Below, one piece after another: positions 8,383 through 15,770 of a DNA stretch of 28,861 bases. The position numbers were made by a program, and so were the translations under genes. Positions within the stretch are counted from its first letter, which is position 1. Each line of letters opens with the position of its first letter. The notes under the pieces were generated by a model, which worked only from the letters and a program-made list of their open reading frames with translations, did no database searches and was not told where the DNA came from. This DNA is from Pseudomonadota bacterium (GTDB lineage Bacteria > Myxococcota_A > UBA796 > SXON01). The DNA lies in NCBI GenBank assembly GCA_005776735.1, contig SXOM01000319.1, forward strand, positions 1 to 28,861. The letters are read 5' to 3'.

Positions 8383-9213
8383 TCAGGCCCCCAGCTCGGC
8401 CTCGAGCGCGGCGAGGATCGCGACACGGCCGCGTAGATCGTCGGCGAGCGGAGCGAAGAGCCGCCGGGCGCGCCGCTGGTGGCCCTCGGTGAGCTCCAGG
8501 CGCGCCAGCGCGGCGGGAAGGCCGGCGACCACCTCGCGGTAGGGGCGCATCGGGTGGAGCTGGTAGGGCATGCCCCCCGCCTCCAACGCCGCCGCGGCGG
8601 CGACCGGGTCGAGCCCCGCGGCGAGCGATTCGCGGGCGCGTGCCGACAACGCGGGGCCGGCGTCGCGCCGCGCCTCCATCGCGTCCAGCGCGTCGGACAA
8701 CCGCCGCCGCTCGGCGCGAAGCAGGCGGCGTGCGTCGAGGTGCTGCCGCACGCGGCGGGCGTGCCCCCCCTCCACCCGGGCCGCGATGATGTCCGCGTAG
8801 GTCTGGGCGACGGTGGCGACCAGCAGAACATGCTCGAACGGCCGCACCGCGCGCGGGTCGCACAACGCCTCGACCAGGCGCGTGACGCCTTCGGCAGTGA
8901 GCCCCCACGTGGGCCGACGCCCGGCGCCACCGGCCGCCATGCCCCCCGTGGCGAGCGTCAACAGCGTACGGCGCACCTGCGTGAGCTCGAGGTCGACCTC
9001 CGGGCGACGGTGGTCCTCGCCCATCCAGTTCATGAACAACAAGAAGTAGAACCGCACGTCCTGTGGTCGGAAGGAGCCGCGGCCTGCCGCGTCGGCCGCC
9101 AGGACCGCCGCCACCAGCGGGGTGCTCGCGGCCCGAAGCGCCGAGTCCCGGCGCGTGATGACAGAGTCATTGGACATGGGGGCGTTGTTAACATGCACTT
9201 CGCCGACTGACAT
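8383..9213 (-). CDS. Unknown protein, possible winged-helix regulator
   Basis: 276 residues, family not recognised. The segment from about residue 45 (SFRPQDVRFYFLLFMNWM) to about 115 (GRRPTWGLTAEGVTRLVEAL) reads like a winged-helix unit, the last piece resembling the wing and following helix of PadR- or MarR-like folds (R-x-x-W-x-L-T-x-x-G). The remainder is mostly helical and Arg/Ala-rich. No signal peptide or membrane segment. Start: the ATG at 9213 has GGTGA 7 nt upstream; an in-frame ATG at 9177 lacks a Shine-Dalgarno. Two near-identical palindromes of the form ATGACNNNGTCA lie at 9158-9169 and 9212-9223, the second covering the ribosome-binding site and start codon, as expected for an autoregulated gene. 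Divergent from the YiaAB-like gene. DNA binding is inference. Confidence 0.65.
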   Translation of the reverse strand: MSVGEVHVNNAPMSNDSVITRRDSALRAASTPLVAAVLAADAAGRGSFRPQDVRFYFLLFMNWMGEDHRRPEVDLELTQVRRTLLTLATGGMAAGGAGRRPTWGLTAEGVTRLVEALCDPRAVRPFEHVLLVATVAQTYADIIAARVEGGHARRVRQHLDARRLLRAERRRLSDALDAMEARRDAGPALSARARESLAAGLDPVAAAAALEAGGMPYQLHPMRPYREVVAGLPAALARLELTEGHQRRARRLFAPLADDLRGRVAILAALEAELGA

Positions 9214-9223
9214 GACACAGTCA
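9158..9223. promoter_or_regulatory. Pair of ATGACNNNGTCA palindromes at divergent start region
   Basis: TGACAGAGTCA (9159-9169) and TGACACAGTCA (9213-9223), both preceded by A, are inverted repeats with a 3-nt centre; their centres are 54 bp apart, close to five helical turns. The right copy overlaps the Shine-Dalgarno and start codon of the leftward gene; the left copy is inside its first codons. Between them is the 8-bp palindrome TGTTAACA (9186-9193). These are AT-richer than the surroundings and could be operators for the adjacent putative regulator. The sites are seen directly; the binding role is inferred. Confidence 0.4.
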
Positions 9224-9287
9224 CCGATGTACCCCGTGACCGGTCCCCGGCCGGTGCCTACGTCGGGGACACAACCCCGAGGTCACG

Positions 9288-9572
9288 ATGCCTGCTGTCC
9301 GCACCACTCCCGAACCCCACAGCACGGCGTGGATCGCCCAGGTCTGGCTCAGCTGGCTCATCGCGATGGGCGCGATGCTCATCGGCATCACGCTCGCGCC
9401 GGTGACCCTGTGGGTCAAGGGCTACCTCTACATGGGCACGCTGTTCGCGGTGGGCTCGACGGTGAGCCTCGCCAAGACCCTCCGCGACAACCACGAAGCG
9501 TCGCGAGTGTCGGCGGTCCTGGCCGACGCCCGCATCGAGCGCATCCTCTCCGAGCAGGACCCGCTGAAGTAG
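9288..9572 (+). CDS. YiaA/YiaB-family two-helix inner membrane protein
   Basis: 94 residues, ATG at 9288 with GAGGT 4 nt upstream. Two membrane helices are visible: WLSWLIAMGAMLIGITLA (about 20-38) and YLYMGTLFAVGSTVSLAKTL (about 46-65). Between and after them are the hallmarks of the YiaAB domain: W-V-K-G before the second helix, LAKTLRDNHE after it, and a short cytosolic tail with DARIERIL. Members are small inner-membrane proteins of unknown function. It stands alone on its strand, divergent from the putative regulator on the left and convergent with the DUF4143 ATPase on the right. The length is that of a single YiaAB unit. Confidence 0.88.
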   Translation: MPAVRTTPEPHSTAWIAQVWLSWLIAMGAMLIGITLAPVTLWVKGYLYMGTLFAVGSTVSLAKTLRDNHEASRVSAVLADARIERILSEQDPLK

Positions 9573-9580
9573 TGGCACCG

Positions 9581-9633
9581 GGGGCGGCGCGCCGCGACCG
9601 GCCGCTCGAGCGGCGGACGCCGGCGCGCGCCGC
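9581..9633 (+). repeat. Intergenic imperfect-hairpin repeat, copy A
   Basis: Left core GGCGCGCC (9586-9593) is followed by GC then GACCG; right core GGCGCGCGCC (9622-9631) follows after 28 nt. The 20-mer at 9581-9600 (ggggcggcgcgccgcgaccg) occurs again exactly, inverted, at 23663-23682. A perfect 14-bp palindrome, gccgctcgagcggc (9601-9614), sits between the arms. The copy lies between the convergent ends of the YiaAB-like gene and the DUF4143 gene, so it could also serve as a terminator, but there is no T tract. Confidence 0.6.
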
Positions 9634-9689
9634 GCTTGACGGAGGATGCCTCTGGCGGGGCCGCCCGGTCGCCGCGTGCGACCGCCCGG

Positions 9690-10853
9690 TCACCAACCAC
9701 GCCCTCGCAGTCGGGTGTGCAGCGTCGGCACGTCCACCGCGAGCACCCCGGGGACCAGGGGCGTGGCGCCGAGCGTGCCACGATAGACCACGTAGTCCTC
9801 GGGCGCCTGATTCGGCGCGGCACTCCGAAGCGCACGGATTCCGCGTGCGTCCTCGGGGCGCGGGGTGCTCGAGGCCTTCACCTCTACGAAGATCGGCGCC
9901 AGGTCCGCCCCCTCCAGCACGAAGTCCACTTCGAGGCCCGCCTGGTCCCGGAACCAGTGCAGGCCGGGCCGGCGACCCGCGAAGGCCCGGTGCTTGACCA
10001 GCTCGGTGGCCACGAAACCCTCGAAGATCGGTCCAAGGTGTGTGGAACGATCCAGCGCCGCCTGGTCGGCCAGCCCCAGGAGGTGGCAGGTGAGTCCGCT
10101 GTCGCAGAGGTACACGCGCGGGCTTTTGAGCAGGCGCTTGCCGAAGTTGGTGAACCACGGGGGCGTGGGAATCAGGACACCCGAGGTCTCCAGGGCGTCG
10201 AGCCAGGAGGTGACGGTGGGTACGGAAACCCCCAGCGGGGCGGCGATCTCCGTCTTGTTCAAGAGCTGGCCGGACCGAGAGGCGAGCACCGCCAGGAATC
10301 GCCGGAACAGCGAGAGAGAGGAGACGTTGAGGATGGCGCGCAGGTCGCGCTCCAGCCAGGTCTGTACGTAGGAATCGAACCAGAGCGCGGCGCGGTCGGG
10401 TGCGTTGAGCACCACCTCCGGAAAGCCCCCCCACAGCGGCCCGACGCCCGTGTGCTCCTCCACACCGAACGGAAGCAGACGGAGAATCGCGGCGCGCCCC
10501 GCCATCGACTCGGTGACGCCGCGCATGAGGGCGAACTCCTGGGAGCCGGTGATGAGCCACCGCCCGGGAGTCGGGGCCCGGTCGATGCGCGTCCGTACGT
10601 AGGGCAGCAGCTCGGGCGCGTTCTGGATCTCGTCCAGCAGGACCGGGCCCTGAAACTGGTCGAGGAACCCCCGCGGGTCGGCCTTGGCACGCGCGAGGAC
10701 GTCCGGGTCCTCGAGGAGCACCCACGTGGCCTCGGGGAACGCCTCGCGGAGCAGGGAGGTCTTCCCGACACGGCGGGGGCCGGCGACCACCACCGCCGGA
10801 AAGACCTCCGCGGCCCTCAACACTTCTGAACGTAGTTGGCGCGGTATACTCAT
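9690..10853 (-). CDS. AAA_14/DUF4143 family ATP-binding protein
   Basis: 387 residues from the ATG at 10853. N-terminal AAA domain: Walker A GPRRVGKT (25-32), Walker B VLLDEIQNAP (about 69-78), and sensor-type ITGSQEFALMRGVTESMAGRA (about 100-120). The C-terminal half is DUF4143: SYVQTWLERDLRAI, a winged-helix stretch (LLNKTEIAAPLGVSVPTVTSWLDALETSGVL), and a nuclease-like tail GLEVDFVLE ... FVEVKAS that fits the PD-(D/E)xK pattern. The length is normal for the family, whose biological role is not settled. A GTG at 10874 would extend the protein by seven residues, but family members usually begin just before (I/L)PR, so ATG 10853 is chosen. A perfect 14-bp inverted repeat ends 4 nt upstream of the ATG and contains the only AGGA Shine-Dalgarno candidate. 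Convergent with the YiaAB-like gene. Confidence 0.93.
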   Translation of the reverse strand: MSIPRQLRSEVLRAAEVFPAVVVAGPRRVGKTSLLREAFPEATWVLLEDPDVLARAKADPRGFLDQFQGPVLLDEIQNAPELLPYVRTRIDRAPTPGRWLITGSQEFALMRGVTESMAGRAAILRLLPFGVEEHTGVGPLWGGFPEVVLNAPDRAALWFDSYVQTWLERDLRAILNVSSLSLFRRFLAVLASRSGQLLNKTEIAAPLGVSVPTVTSWLDALETSGVLIPTPPWFTNFGKRLLKSPRVYLCDSGLTCHLLGLADQAALDRSTHLGPIFEGFVATELVKHRAFAGRRPGLHWFRDQAGLEVDFVLEGADLAPIFVEVKASSTPRPEDARGIRALRSAAPNQAPEDYVVYRGTLGATPLVPGVLAVDVPTLHTRLRGRGW

Positions 10854-10857
10854 TTGA

Positions 10858-10890
10858 TGAGAATCCTGAAGCACGACTTCAGGATTCTCA
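10858..10890 (-). promoter_or_regulatory. Perfect 14-bp inverted repeat over the ribosome-binding site of the DUF4143 gene
   Basis: Arms TGAGAATCCTGAAG (10858-10871) and CTTCAGGATTCTCA (10877-10890) are perfectly complementary around a 5-nt loop. On the minus strand the second arm holds AGGA followed by TTCTCATCAA and then the ATG. Either the RNA hairpin hides the ribosome-binding site or the DNA dyad is an operator. Its AT content (about 50%) is far from the surrounding GC-rich DNA. A terminator role is unlikely without a U tract. Confidence 0.65.
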
Positions 10891-10926
10891 TACCATGACG
10901 ATCATCGGCTGTAAAGGCGAATGAAT

Positions 10927-10945
10927 CGACGGGTGACGCCCGTCG
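10927..10945 (-). terminator. Hairpin after the UDP-sugar pyrophosphorylase gene
   Basis: CGACGGG (10927-10933), loop of 5, CCCGTCG (10939-10945): a perfect 7-bp GC-rich stem about 33 bp past the TGA of the upstream leftward gene. There is no poly-T run on the minus strand, so intrinsic termination is only a possibility. Confidence 0.35.
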
Positions 10946-10977
10946 CCCCCGCCGCCGGGCCGCGGGGCAGCCTCCGC

Positions 10978-12093
10978 TCACTTCGGGACGGTCGCGCCGC
11001 GGCCCCCGCACCGCACGCCGATCAGCGTCGCGTTCTGCACCAGGTCGTTGGGGTCCTTCACCGCGATGAACCGGCAATCGTCGCCCTCGCGAGACACCTC
11101 GACGAAGCGGCTCGGAACCAACGCCGTGAGCTCGCCGACCAGCCGCTCGAACTGGATCACCGGCGCGCCTCCGACCTTCTTCGCCACCCGGTAGTAGGGG
11201 AGCTCGAAGTCGCGGTCGACCGCGCCGGCGTCGAGCCAGAGCGTGTTGGTGTTGAACACCCCGATGGTCGACGGGTCGAAGGCGGGCGGGAAGCGGAAGC
11301 CCTCGATGATCTGCGGCACCCCGTCGAGCAGCGCCGGCGCGCCGCCGGCGTCGCCCGGGGCCTTCCGTACCACCTCGGCGGTGATCGCCCCGCCGAGCTC
11401 CAGGTGCAGTCCGACCAGCGCAGGGTCGAGCGAAGCACCGAGGTTGTCCACGTTGGTCATGAACAAGACCCGGCCGCCGGCCGCGCGGAACTCGGCGAGC
11501 ACCCCGCTGGAACGCAGGGCGTCCACGAGGTCGCCGTGGCCGGTGGCGTAGGGCGACAGGGCGCCCTCGGCGTCGTGGAACAGCGCCCCCTCGGGGGTGA
11601 GGCGCAGGGCCACCCGCTGCGGAAAGATGCGCACCGGCGCCGGGTCGCCCAGGCCGACCTGGGCGACGTGATCGAGGAGGGTGTCGTGTGTCGCGAAACT
11701 CGACATCACGTACATCGGAATCTGGACGCCGAGCGCACGGGCGACCCCCGCCACGTCCCGGTGTTTCCAGGTCAGGAAGCTCGCGCCGTCGTGGGCCGGG
11801 ACCACCGCCTTGACCACGCCGCCGAACCGGGTGGCCATCCCGCCGGCGAGCACGACCACGCCGACCTGGCCGGCGCGGATGGCGGCCTCGCCGCGCGCGG
11901 GGAGCGCCTGCCGGGCCGCGGATCCGAGGGCCGGCAGGCGAGGGAGGGCGGCCTCGTCGAGCGGGCGGAGGGAGCCGCGCACGGCGTTGTCGACCACCGC
12001 GGCGGCGCGCTCGGCGAACCGGGCCTGCAACGCGGGATCGAAGCCGTAGGGGGCGAGGCCCGTGGTGGCGGCGGTGAGCGTGGTGTAGGTCAT
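10978..12093 (-). CDS. UDPGP-type UTP--sugar-1-phosphate uridylyltransferase
   Basis: 371 residues. The nucleotide-binding motif VVVLAGGMATRFGGVVKAVVPA (about 78-99) corresponds to the UDPGP-family L-x-G-G-x-G-T-R-x-G...K-P loop, here with Met for Gly and a longer path to the Lys. Further family marks: YVMSSFATHDTLLDH (the M-(T/N)-S-x-x-T-H segment), FPQRVALRL, ATGHGDLVDAL, FMTNVDNLGASLDP, and GVFNTNTLW near residue 270. The enzyme joins UTP and a sugar-1-phosphate to give UDP-sugar plus PPi in the cytosol. Whether the sugar is glucose or N-acetylhexosamine cannot be decided from sequence; UDP-glucose pyrophosphorylase is the likelier. Its ATG lies 10 bp after the stop of the CoA-transferase gene, so the two are probably one transcript. 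Confidence 0.85.
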   Translation of the reverse strand: MTYTTLTAATTGLAPYGFDPALQARFAERAAAVVDNAVRGSLRPLDEAALPRLPALGSAARQALPARGEAAIRAGQVGVVVLAGGMATRFGGVVKAVVPAHDGASFLTWKHRDVAGVARALGVQIPMYVMSSFATHDTLLDHVAQVGLGDPAPVRIFPQRVALRLTPEGALFHDAEGALSPYATGHGDLVDALRSSGVLAEFRAAGGRVLFMTNVDNLGASLDPALVGLHLELGGAITAEVVRKAPGDAGGAPALLDGVPQIIEGFRFPPAFDPSTIGVFNTNTLWLDAGAVDRDFELPYYRVAKKVGGAPVIQFERLVGELTALVPSRFVEVSREGDDCRFIAVKDPNDLVQNATLIGVRCGGRGATVPK

Positions 12094-12103
12094 GCCCGCC
12101 GTC

Positions 12104-13381
12104 CTAGCACGCGACGAAGCGGGTGTGGGCCGCGCGCAGGAGGTCCTCGCGGTGGTCGGGGTGGGCGATGGCCGCGAGCGCCTGGGCCCGTTGGCGCAAG
12201 GTCTTGCCGTACAGGTGGGCGACGCCGTATTCGGTCACGATGTAGTGCACGTGCGCGCGCGTGGTCACGACGCCGGCCCCGGCGTGGATCTGCGGCACCA
12301 GGCGCGACGCGCCGCGGCTGGTGACGCTCGGCAGCGCGAGGATGGGCTTGCCGCCTTCGGACAACGACGCACCCCGGATGAAGTCCATCTGCCCGCCCAC
12401 TCCGGAGTAGATGCGCTCGCCGATGGAGTCGGACACCACCTGGCCGGTGAGGTCGACCTCGATGCAGCTGTTGATGGCGGTGACCTTGGGGTGCCGGCGG
12501 ATCACCGAGGTGTCGTTGACGTAGCTGCACTCGCGGAACTCGACGACGGGGTTGTCGTGCACGAAGTCGTAGAGCGCCCGCGTGCCGTTCACGAACGAGG
12601 TGACCGTGCGCCCCTGTTGCCGCGCCTTGTGTTGGTTGGTGACCACGCCCTTCTCCAACAACGGCAACAGCCCGTCGCTGAACATCTCGGTGTGGACCCC
12701 GAGCTCCCGGTGGTCGCCGAGCGCGGCGAGCACCGCGTCGGGGATGGCGCCGATGCCCATCTGCAGGGTGGCGCCGTCCTCGACGAGGCCCGCGACCAGC
12801 CCGCCGATGGCGGCCTCCACCGGGCCGATCGGGGCGGGGGCGTGCTCGGGCAGCTCGACCTCGGCCCACACCATCGCGCTCAGGCGCGAGACGTGCACCG
12901 CGCCGTCGCCGATGGTGCGCGGCATGCGCGGGTTCACCAGGGCGATCACGATGCGGGCGGTCTCGACGGCCGCCTTGGCGGCGTCGACCGAGGTGCCGAG
13001 TGACACATACCCGTGGCGGTCCGGCGGCGACACCTGAACCAGGGCCACGTCGAGCGGGAGGATGCCGCGCCGGAAGAGCAGGGGCACCTCTGACAAGAAC
13101 ACCGACATGTAGTCGGCGCGGCCCGCGGCCACCGCCTCGCGCAGGCTCGGCCCGGTGAACAACGACGTGGCCCGGATGTGCCCGGCGAGCTCGGGCGCGA
13201 CGTGCGGGGCGTCGCCTTCGAGGTGCAGGTGCACCGCCTCGACGTCGCGCAGCTCCAGCGCGCGGCGCGCGAGCTCCTCCACCAACAGGATCGGCGTGGC
13301 GGCGGCGCCCTGGATGAATACGCGGTGGCCGGACTGGACGAGGGCGAGCGCTTCTTCGGCGCTCATGTAGCGTGCGTTCAT
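12104..13381 (-). CDS. Acetyl-CoA hydrolase/transferase family protein (4-hydroxybutyrate CoA-transferase-like)
   Basis: 425 residues from the ATG at 13381. It shows both halves of the family I-type acyl-CoA transferase/hydrolase fold: N-terminal SGHRVFIQGAAATPILLVEEL and VALVQVSPPDRHGYVSLGTSVD; C-terminal LQMGIGAIPDAVLAAL, GVHTEMFSDGLLPL (the Glu in HTEMFSDG is expected to be the catalytic thioester-forming residue), SYVNDTSVI, then GVGGQMDFIRGASLSEGGKPI and YIVTEYGVAHLYGKT. These match 4-hydroxybutyrate CoA-transferase-like members, which move CoA from acetyl-CoA to a carboxylate. The substrate is not determinable. An open frame continues to 13411, but only a TTG would add ten residues. A second ATG at 13366 is possible. 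It is first gene of the leftward pair and divergent from the flavoprotein gene (59 bp). Confidence 0.9.
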   Translation of the reverse strand: MNARYMSAEEALALVQSGHRVFIQGAAATPILLVEELARRALELRDVEAVHLHLEGDAPHVAPELAGHIRATSLFTGPSLREAVAAGRADYMSVFLSEVPLLFRRGILPLDVALVQVSPPDRHGYVSLGTSVDAAKAAVETARIVIALVNPRMPRTIGDGAVHVSRLSAMVWAEVELPEHAPAPIGPVEAAIGGLVAGLVEDGATLQMGIGAIPDAVLAALGDHRELGVHTEMFSDGLLPLLEKGVVTNQHKARQQGRTVTSFVNGTRALYDFVHDNPVVEFRECSYVNDTSVIRRHPKVTAINSCIEVDLTGQVVSDSIGERIYSGVGGQMDFIRGASLSEGGKPILALPSVTSRGASRLVPQIHAGAGVVTTRAHVHYIVTEYGVAHLYGKTLRQRAQALAAIAHPDHREDLLRAAHTRFVAC

Positions 13382-13404
13382 GGCGGCCCGTCTAACCCCC
13401 CGGC

Positions 13405-13434
13405 TTGTCAAGGACTCGTCAACCGGGGTACCCT
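13405..13434 (+). promoter_or_regulatory. Possible sigma70-type promoter for the flavoprotein gene
   Basis: TTGTCA (13405-13410), an 18-bp spacer and TACCCT (13429-13434) lie in the 59-bp divergent gap. A start 7 nt past the -10 would be at the ATG (13441), implying a leaderless or nearly leaderless mRNA. The match is partial and not tested. Confidence 0.3.
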
Positions 13435-13440
13435 GCGGGG

Positions 13441-14901
13441 ATGTTCGTCCCCGCGCTCCTCCTCCTCGGCTGCGACTCCGGCGACTCCGGCGACACCGCG
13501 CCGGTCGGCTCCGTCGACGAGCGGGTCGGCGTGGTGGTGGTGGGCGCCGGTCCGGCCGGCCTCGCGGCCGCGATCGAGCTCGAAGCGGCGGGCGCCGACT
13601 ACGTGGTGCTCGAGCGCGAGGCCGAGGTCGGGGGCGCGGGGCGGTACGCGGGCGGGTTGATGATGTTCACCGGCTCGTCGGAGCAGGAGGCTTCGGGCAT
13701 CGCGGACGGGCCCGACACGCTGCGCGCAGAGTGGCACGAGCTCACCGGCGGCGACCCGGAGGACCCGTGGTTCCTACGATTCGCCGACGACAACGTGGTC
13801 CAGGTGCACGACTGGCTCGCGGGCTTCGGCGCGAGTTGGGACCCTCCCAAGCTCGACCCGTCGGGGGGCGCCCTCCCGCGGATCCATCCACTCACCAACG
13901 GGGGCCAGGGCCTCGTCGACGTGCTCGCGGCGCAGGTTCCCGGGGCGCGCATCCGCTTGGGGGCCACCGCCGACGAGCTCCTGGTCGACGGGGATCGGGT
14001 CGTCGGGGTCGCGTGGTCCGACGCCGACGGCACCCACACCCTCGGCGCCGAGGCGGTGATCGTGGCCACCGGCGGCTTCCTGCGCCAGTTGCAGAAGGTG
14101 CGGGAACTCTACCCGGACACCCCGGACGAGGTGTTGCTCTACGCCTCCGCGCCCGAGGCCGACGGCGCGGGGTTCGACATGCTCCTGGCGGCCGGTGCCG
14201 CCACGCAGAACCTGCAGGCCATCGGCTTCTACGCCCACGCCCACGCCGACCCCGCCGATCCCCACGAGGAGATCGTGAGCCCGGCGGTGGCGCTGAACCC
14301 GTGGCTCAACCTCGAAGGCCGGCGCTTCGCGGACGAGTGGCAGGTCAACAGCTTCCATGTCGGGCGTACCCGCATGGACCAGCCGGGGGCGTCCGTGTGG
14401 TTGGTGGGCGACGCGTCGCTCTTGGAGACCGAGTACTTCCGGCCGAGCGACGCCGGCACCCTCTACGGGATCACGCAGCTCGAGGCCGCCGGCATCGCGG
14501 TCTCGGGCGACACGCTCGGCGGCCTCGCGGGCGACATCGGCGTGCCGGCCGAGACGATGATCGCCACGATCGACACCTGGAACGACGCGGTGCTCGGCCT
14601 CGGCGAAGATCCGTACCGTACCGAGCTCGCCCAGCCCGGGAACGAGCTGGCGACGCCCCCGTACTTCGCCGTTCCGTTGGGGGTGAGCGTCGCCAAGAAC
14701 TTCGGCGGTGTCGACACCGACGTCGACGGGCGTGTCTTGCGGGCCGACGGCGCCCCGCTGGAGGGGGTGTGGGCCGCGGGCGAGGTGTCCGGAATGGCCG
14801 GGGGGTCGCTGGTGGGCGACTACGGCTTCACCGGTTCGTTGACCGCGGTGGTTCTCAGCGGGCGCGTGGCCGGGCGGTCGGCGGCGGCCGCGGCGGAGTA
14901 G
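13441..14901 (+). CDS. FAD-dependent oxidoreductase (fumarate reductase/FAD_binding_2 type), lipoprotein
   Basis: 486 residues. The N-terminus is a short lipoprotein leader (MFVPALLLLGC; lipid-modified Cys11) followed by a Asp/Ser/Gly/Thr linker. The FAD dinucleotide-binding loop VVVVGAGPAGLAAAIELEAAG starts at about 31, with ERE (acid at the end of strand 2) and GGAGRYAGGLMMFTG next. Middle: AEAVIVATGGFLR, and LNLEGRRFADEW, equivalent to the G-x-R-F-x-x-E region of flavoprotein fumarate/urocanate reductases. C-terminus: GVWAAGEVSGMAGGSLVGDYGFTGSLT, the second FAD contact. There is no heme domain, FMN-binding domain or Tat motif. Electron donor and substrate are unknown. An extracytoplasmic lipid-anchored flavoenzyme is unusual, since FAD proteins more often leave folded through Tat. 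First gene of the long rightward envelope cluster. Confidence 0.88.
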   Translation: MFVPALLLLGCDSGDSGDTAPVGSVDERVGVVVVGAGPAGLAAAIELEAAGADYVVLEREAEVGGAGRYAGGLMMFTGSSEQEASGIADGPDTLRAEWHELTGGDPEDPWFLRFADDNVVQVHDWLAGFGASWDPPKLDPSGGALPRIHPLTNGGQGLVDVLAAQVPGARIRLGATADELLVDGDRVVGVAWSDADGTHTLGAEAVIVATGGFLRQLQKVRELYPDTPDEVLLYASAPEADGAGFDMLLAAGAATQNLQAIGFYAHAHADPADPHEEIVSPAVALNPWLNLEGRRFADEWQVNSFHVGRTRMDQPGASVWLVGDASLLETEYFRPSDAGTLYGITQLEAAGIAVSGDTLGGLAGDIGVPAETMIATIDTWNDAVLGLGEDPYRTELAQPGNELATPPYFAVPLGVSVAKNFGGVDTDVDGRVLRADGAPLEGVWAAGEVSGMAGGSLVGDYGFTGSLTAVVLSGRVAGRSAAAAAE

Positions 14902-14920
14902 GCGGGGAGGCAACGAGGAG

Positions 14921-14969
14921 GGGGGCGCGCCGGGACCGTCCTGACCTCGATCTCACCGGCGCGCGCCCC
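14921..14969 (+). repeat. Intergenic imperfect-hairpin repeat, copy B
   Basis: Left core GGCGCGCC (14924-14931) followed by GG and GACCGTCC; right core GGCGCGCGCC (14958-14967) after 26 nt. The arms ggggcgcgccgg and ccggcgcgcgcccc pair with one CG bulge. It lies in the 92-bp gap between two co-directional genes, just ahead of a -10-like TATGGT (14979-14984). Confidence 0.55.
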
Positions 14970-14993
14970 GCCGGGTGCTATGGTGGGGCCGCC

Positions 14994-15770
14994 ATGCTGT
15001 GGCTTTTCGCCTGCTCCGCACCCACCGACTCCCCCGAACCGCGGGTGTGGGACACGGCCACGTCCGAGGTGAGCCCGCCGCCCGACCCGGCGTGGACCGC
15101 CGAAGCGGCGGCGGCGAAGCTGGCGGCGGCCTTCGAGCTCGGCCTGCCCGATCCGGACACGGTCCTCGCCGAGTTCCTCACGATGTTCGAAGGGGCCGAC
15201 GAGCTGTGCCCGACGCGGGCGGGCGACTACGACCTGACGCTGGTGGTCTCGACGTGCACCAGCCTCGAGGGGTGGACGTACTCGGGTGTGTCGGGGATGG
15301 AAGCGGGCGAAAACGGAGACTACGAGTTCTACGGCGACTGTTTCATCGAGGACGCCGCCGGGCAGCGCTTCGAGTGTGCGGGTGAGCTCGAGCGGGCGAG
15401 CGACGGCGTGGGCCTCACCTACGCGATGACCGGCACCTGGGGCTACGAGGGCTCCGCAACGCCGTGGATGGCGCCGTTGCCGGGCATGGCGTTGTGGATC
15501 ACGTTCGGGCCCGGGAGCGTCGCGGTCGAGGGCAGCTACGGCATCGCCGACACCGATCTGTGGCTCGACATCGCGCTCGGCGAGCAGGTGCTCGAGGGCG
15601 AGCTCCGGCTCCGCGACCCCGGCGGCGCCTGGTACCGCATGGTGCTCGACGGCACCGACGACGGATGTGGCACCGTGTCCTACGGCGGCGCCGAGCTCGG
15701 GCGGGCGTGTGTGCCGATGTTGCCCGCGCTCGACGACGTCATCCGCCGCAGCCAGGGGGTCGCCGGATGA
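14994..15770 (+). CDS. Lipoprotein of unknown function
   Basis: 258 residues. The ATG at 14994 gives a very short lipoprotein leader (MLWLFAC; Cys7) and a Ser/Thr/Pro/Asp linker (SAPTDSPEPRVWDTATSE). The mature part is beta-rich with many Gly/Trp/Tyr, for example SLEGWTYSGVSGMEAGENG, GDYEFYGDCFIED, YAMTGTWGYEG, and six or more Cys residues that could form disulfides outside the cytoplasm. The family is not recognised. Its stop overlaps the next gene's start (ATGA at 15767-15770), so it is translationally coupled to the CxxCH lipoprotein. The open frame extends far upstream, over the flavoprotein gene in another frame, but only the part from 14994 has a believable leader. GGTGGGG at 14981-14987 may act as the ribosome-binding site. 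Confidence 0.75.
   Translation: MLWLFACSAPTDSPEPRVWDTATSEVSPPPDPAWTAEAAAAKLAAAFELGLPDPDTVLAEFLTMFEGADELCPTRAGDYDLTLVVSTCTSLEGWTYSGVSGMEAGENGDYEFYGDCFIEDAAGQRFECAGELERASDGVGLTYAMTGTWGYEGSATPWMAPLPGMALWITFGPGSVAVEGSYGIADTDLWLDIALGEQVLEGELRLRDPGGAWYRMVLDGTDDGCGTVSYGGAELGRACVPMLPALDDVIRRSQGVAG

Noticed and set aside
5499..8930. 1143-codon antisense ORF spanning the TPR and START genes
   Set aside because: It crosses gene boundaries, is Arg/Gly-rich and has no family marks; the plus-strand genes have leaders and domain motifs.
9601..9614. Stand-alone terminator at gccgctcgagcggc
   Set aside because: A short stem with TCGA loop and no T tract; it is better described as part of repeat copy A.
9661..9691. 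Direct repeat ccgcccggtc (9661-9670, 9682-9691)
   Set aside because: Ten GC-rich bases twice within 31 bp at a gene end is easily explained by composition.
10850..11077. 75-codon leftward ORF before the DUF4143 gene
   Set aside because: Arg-rich translation with no leader, and it runs through the inverted repeat and hairpin; likely non-coding.
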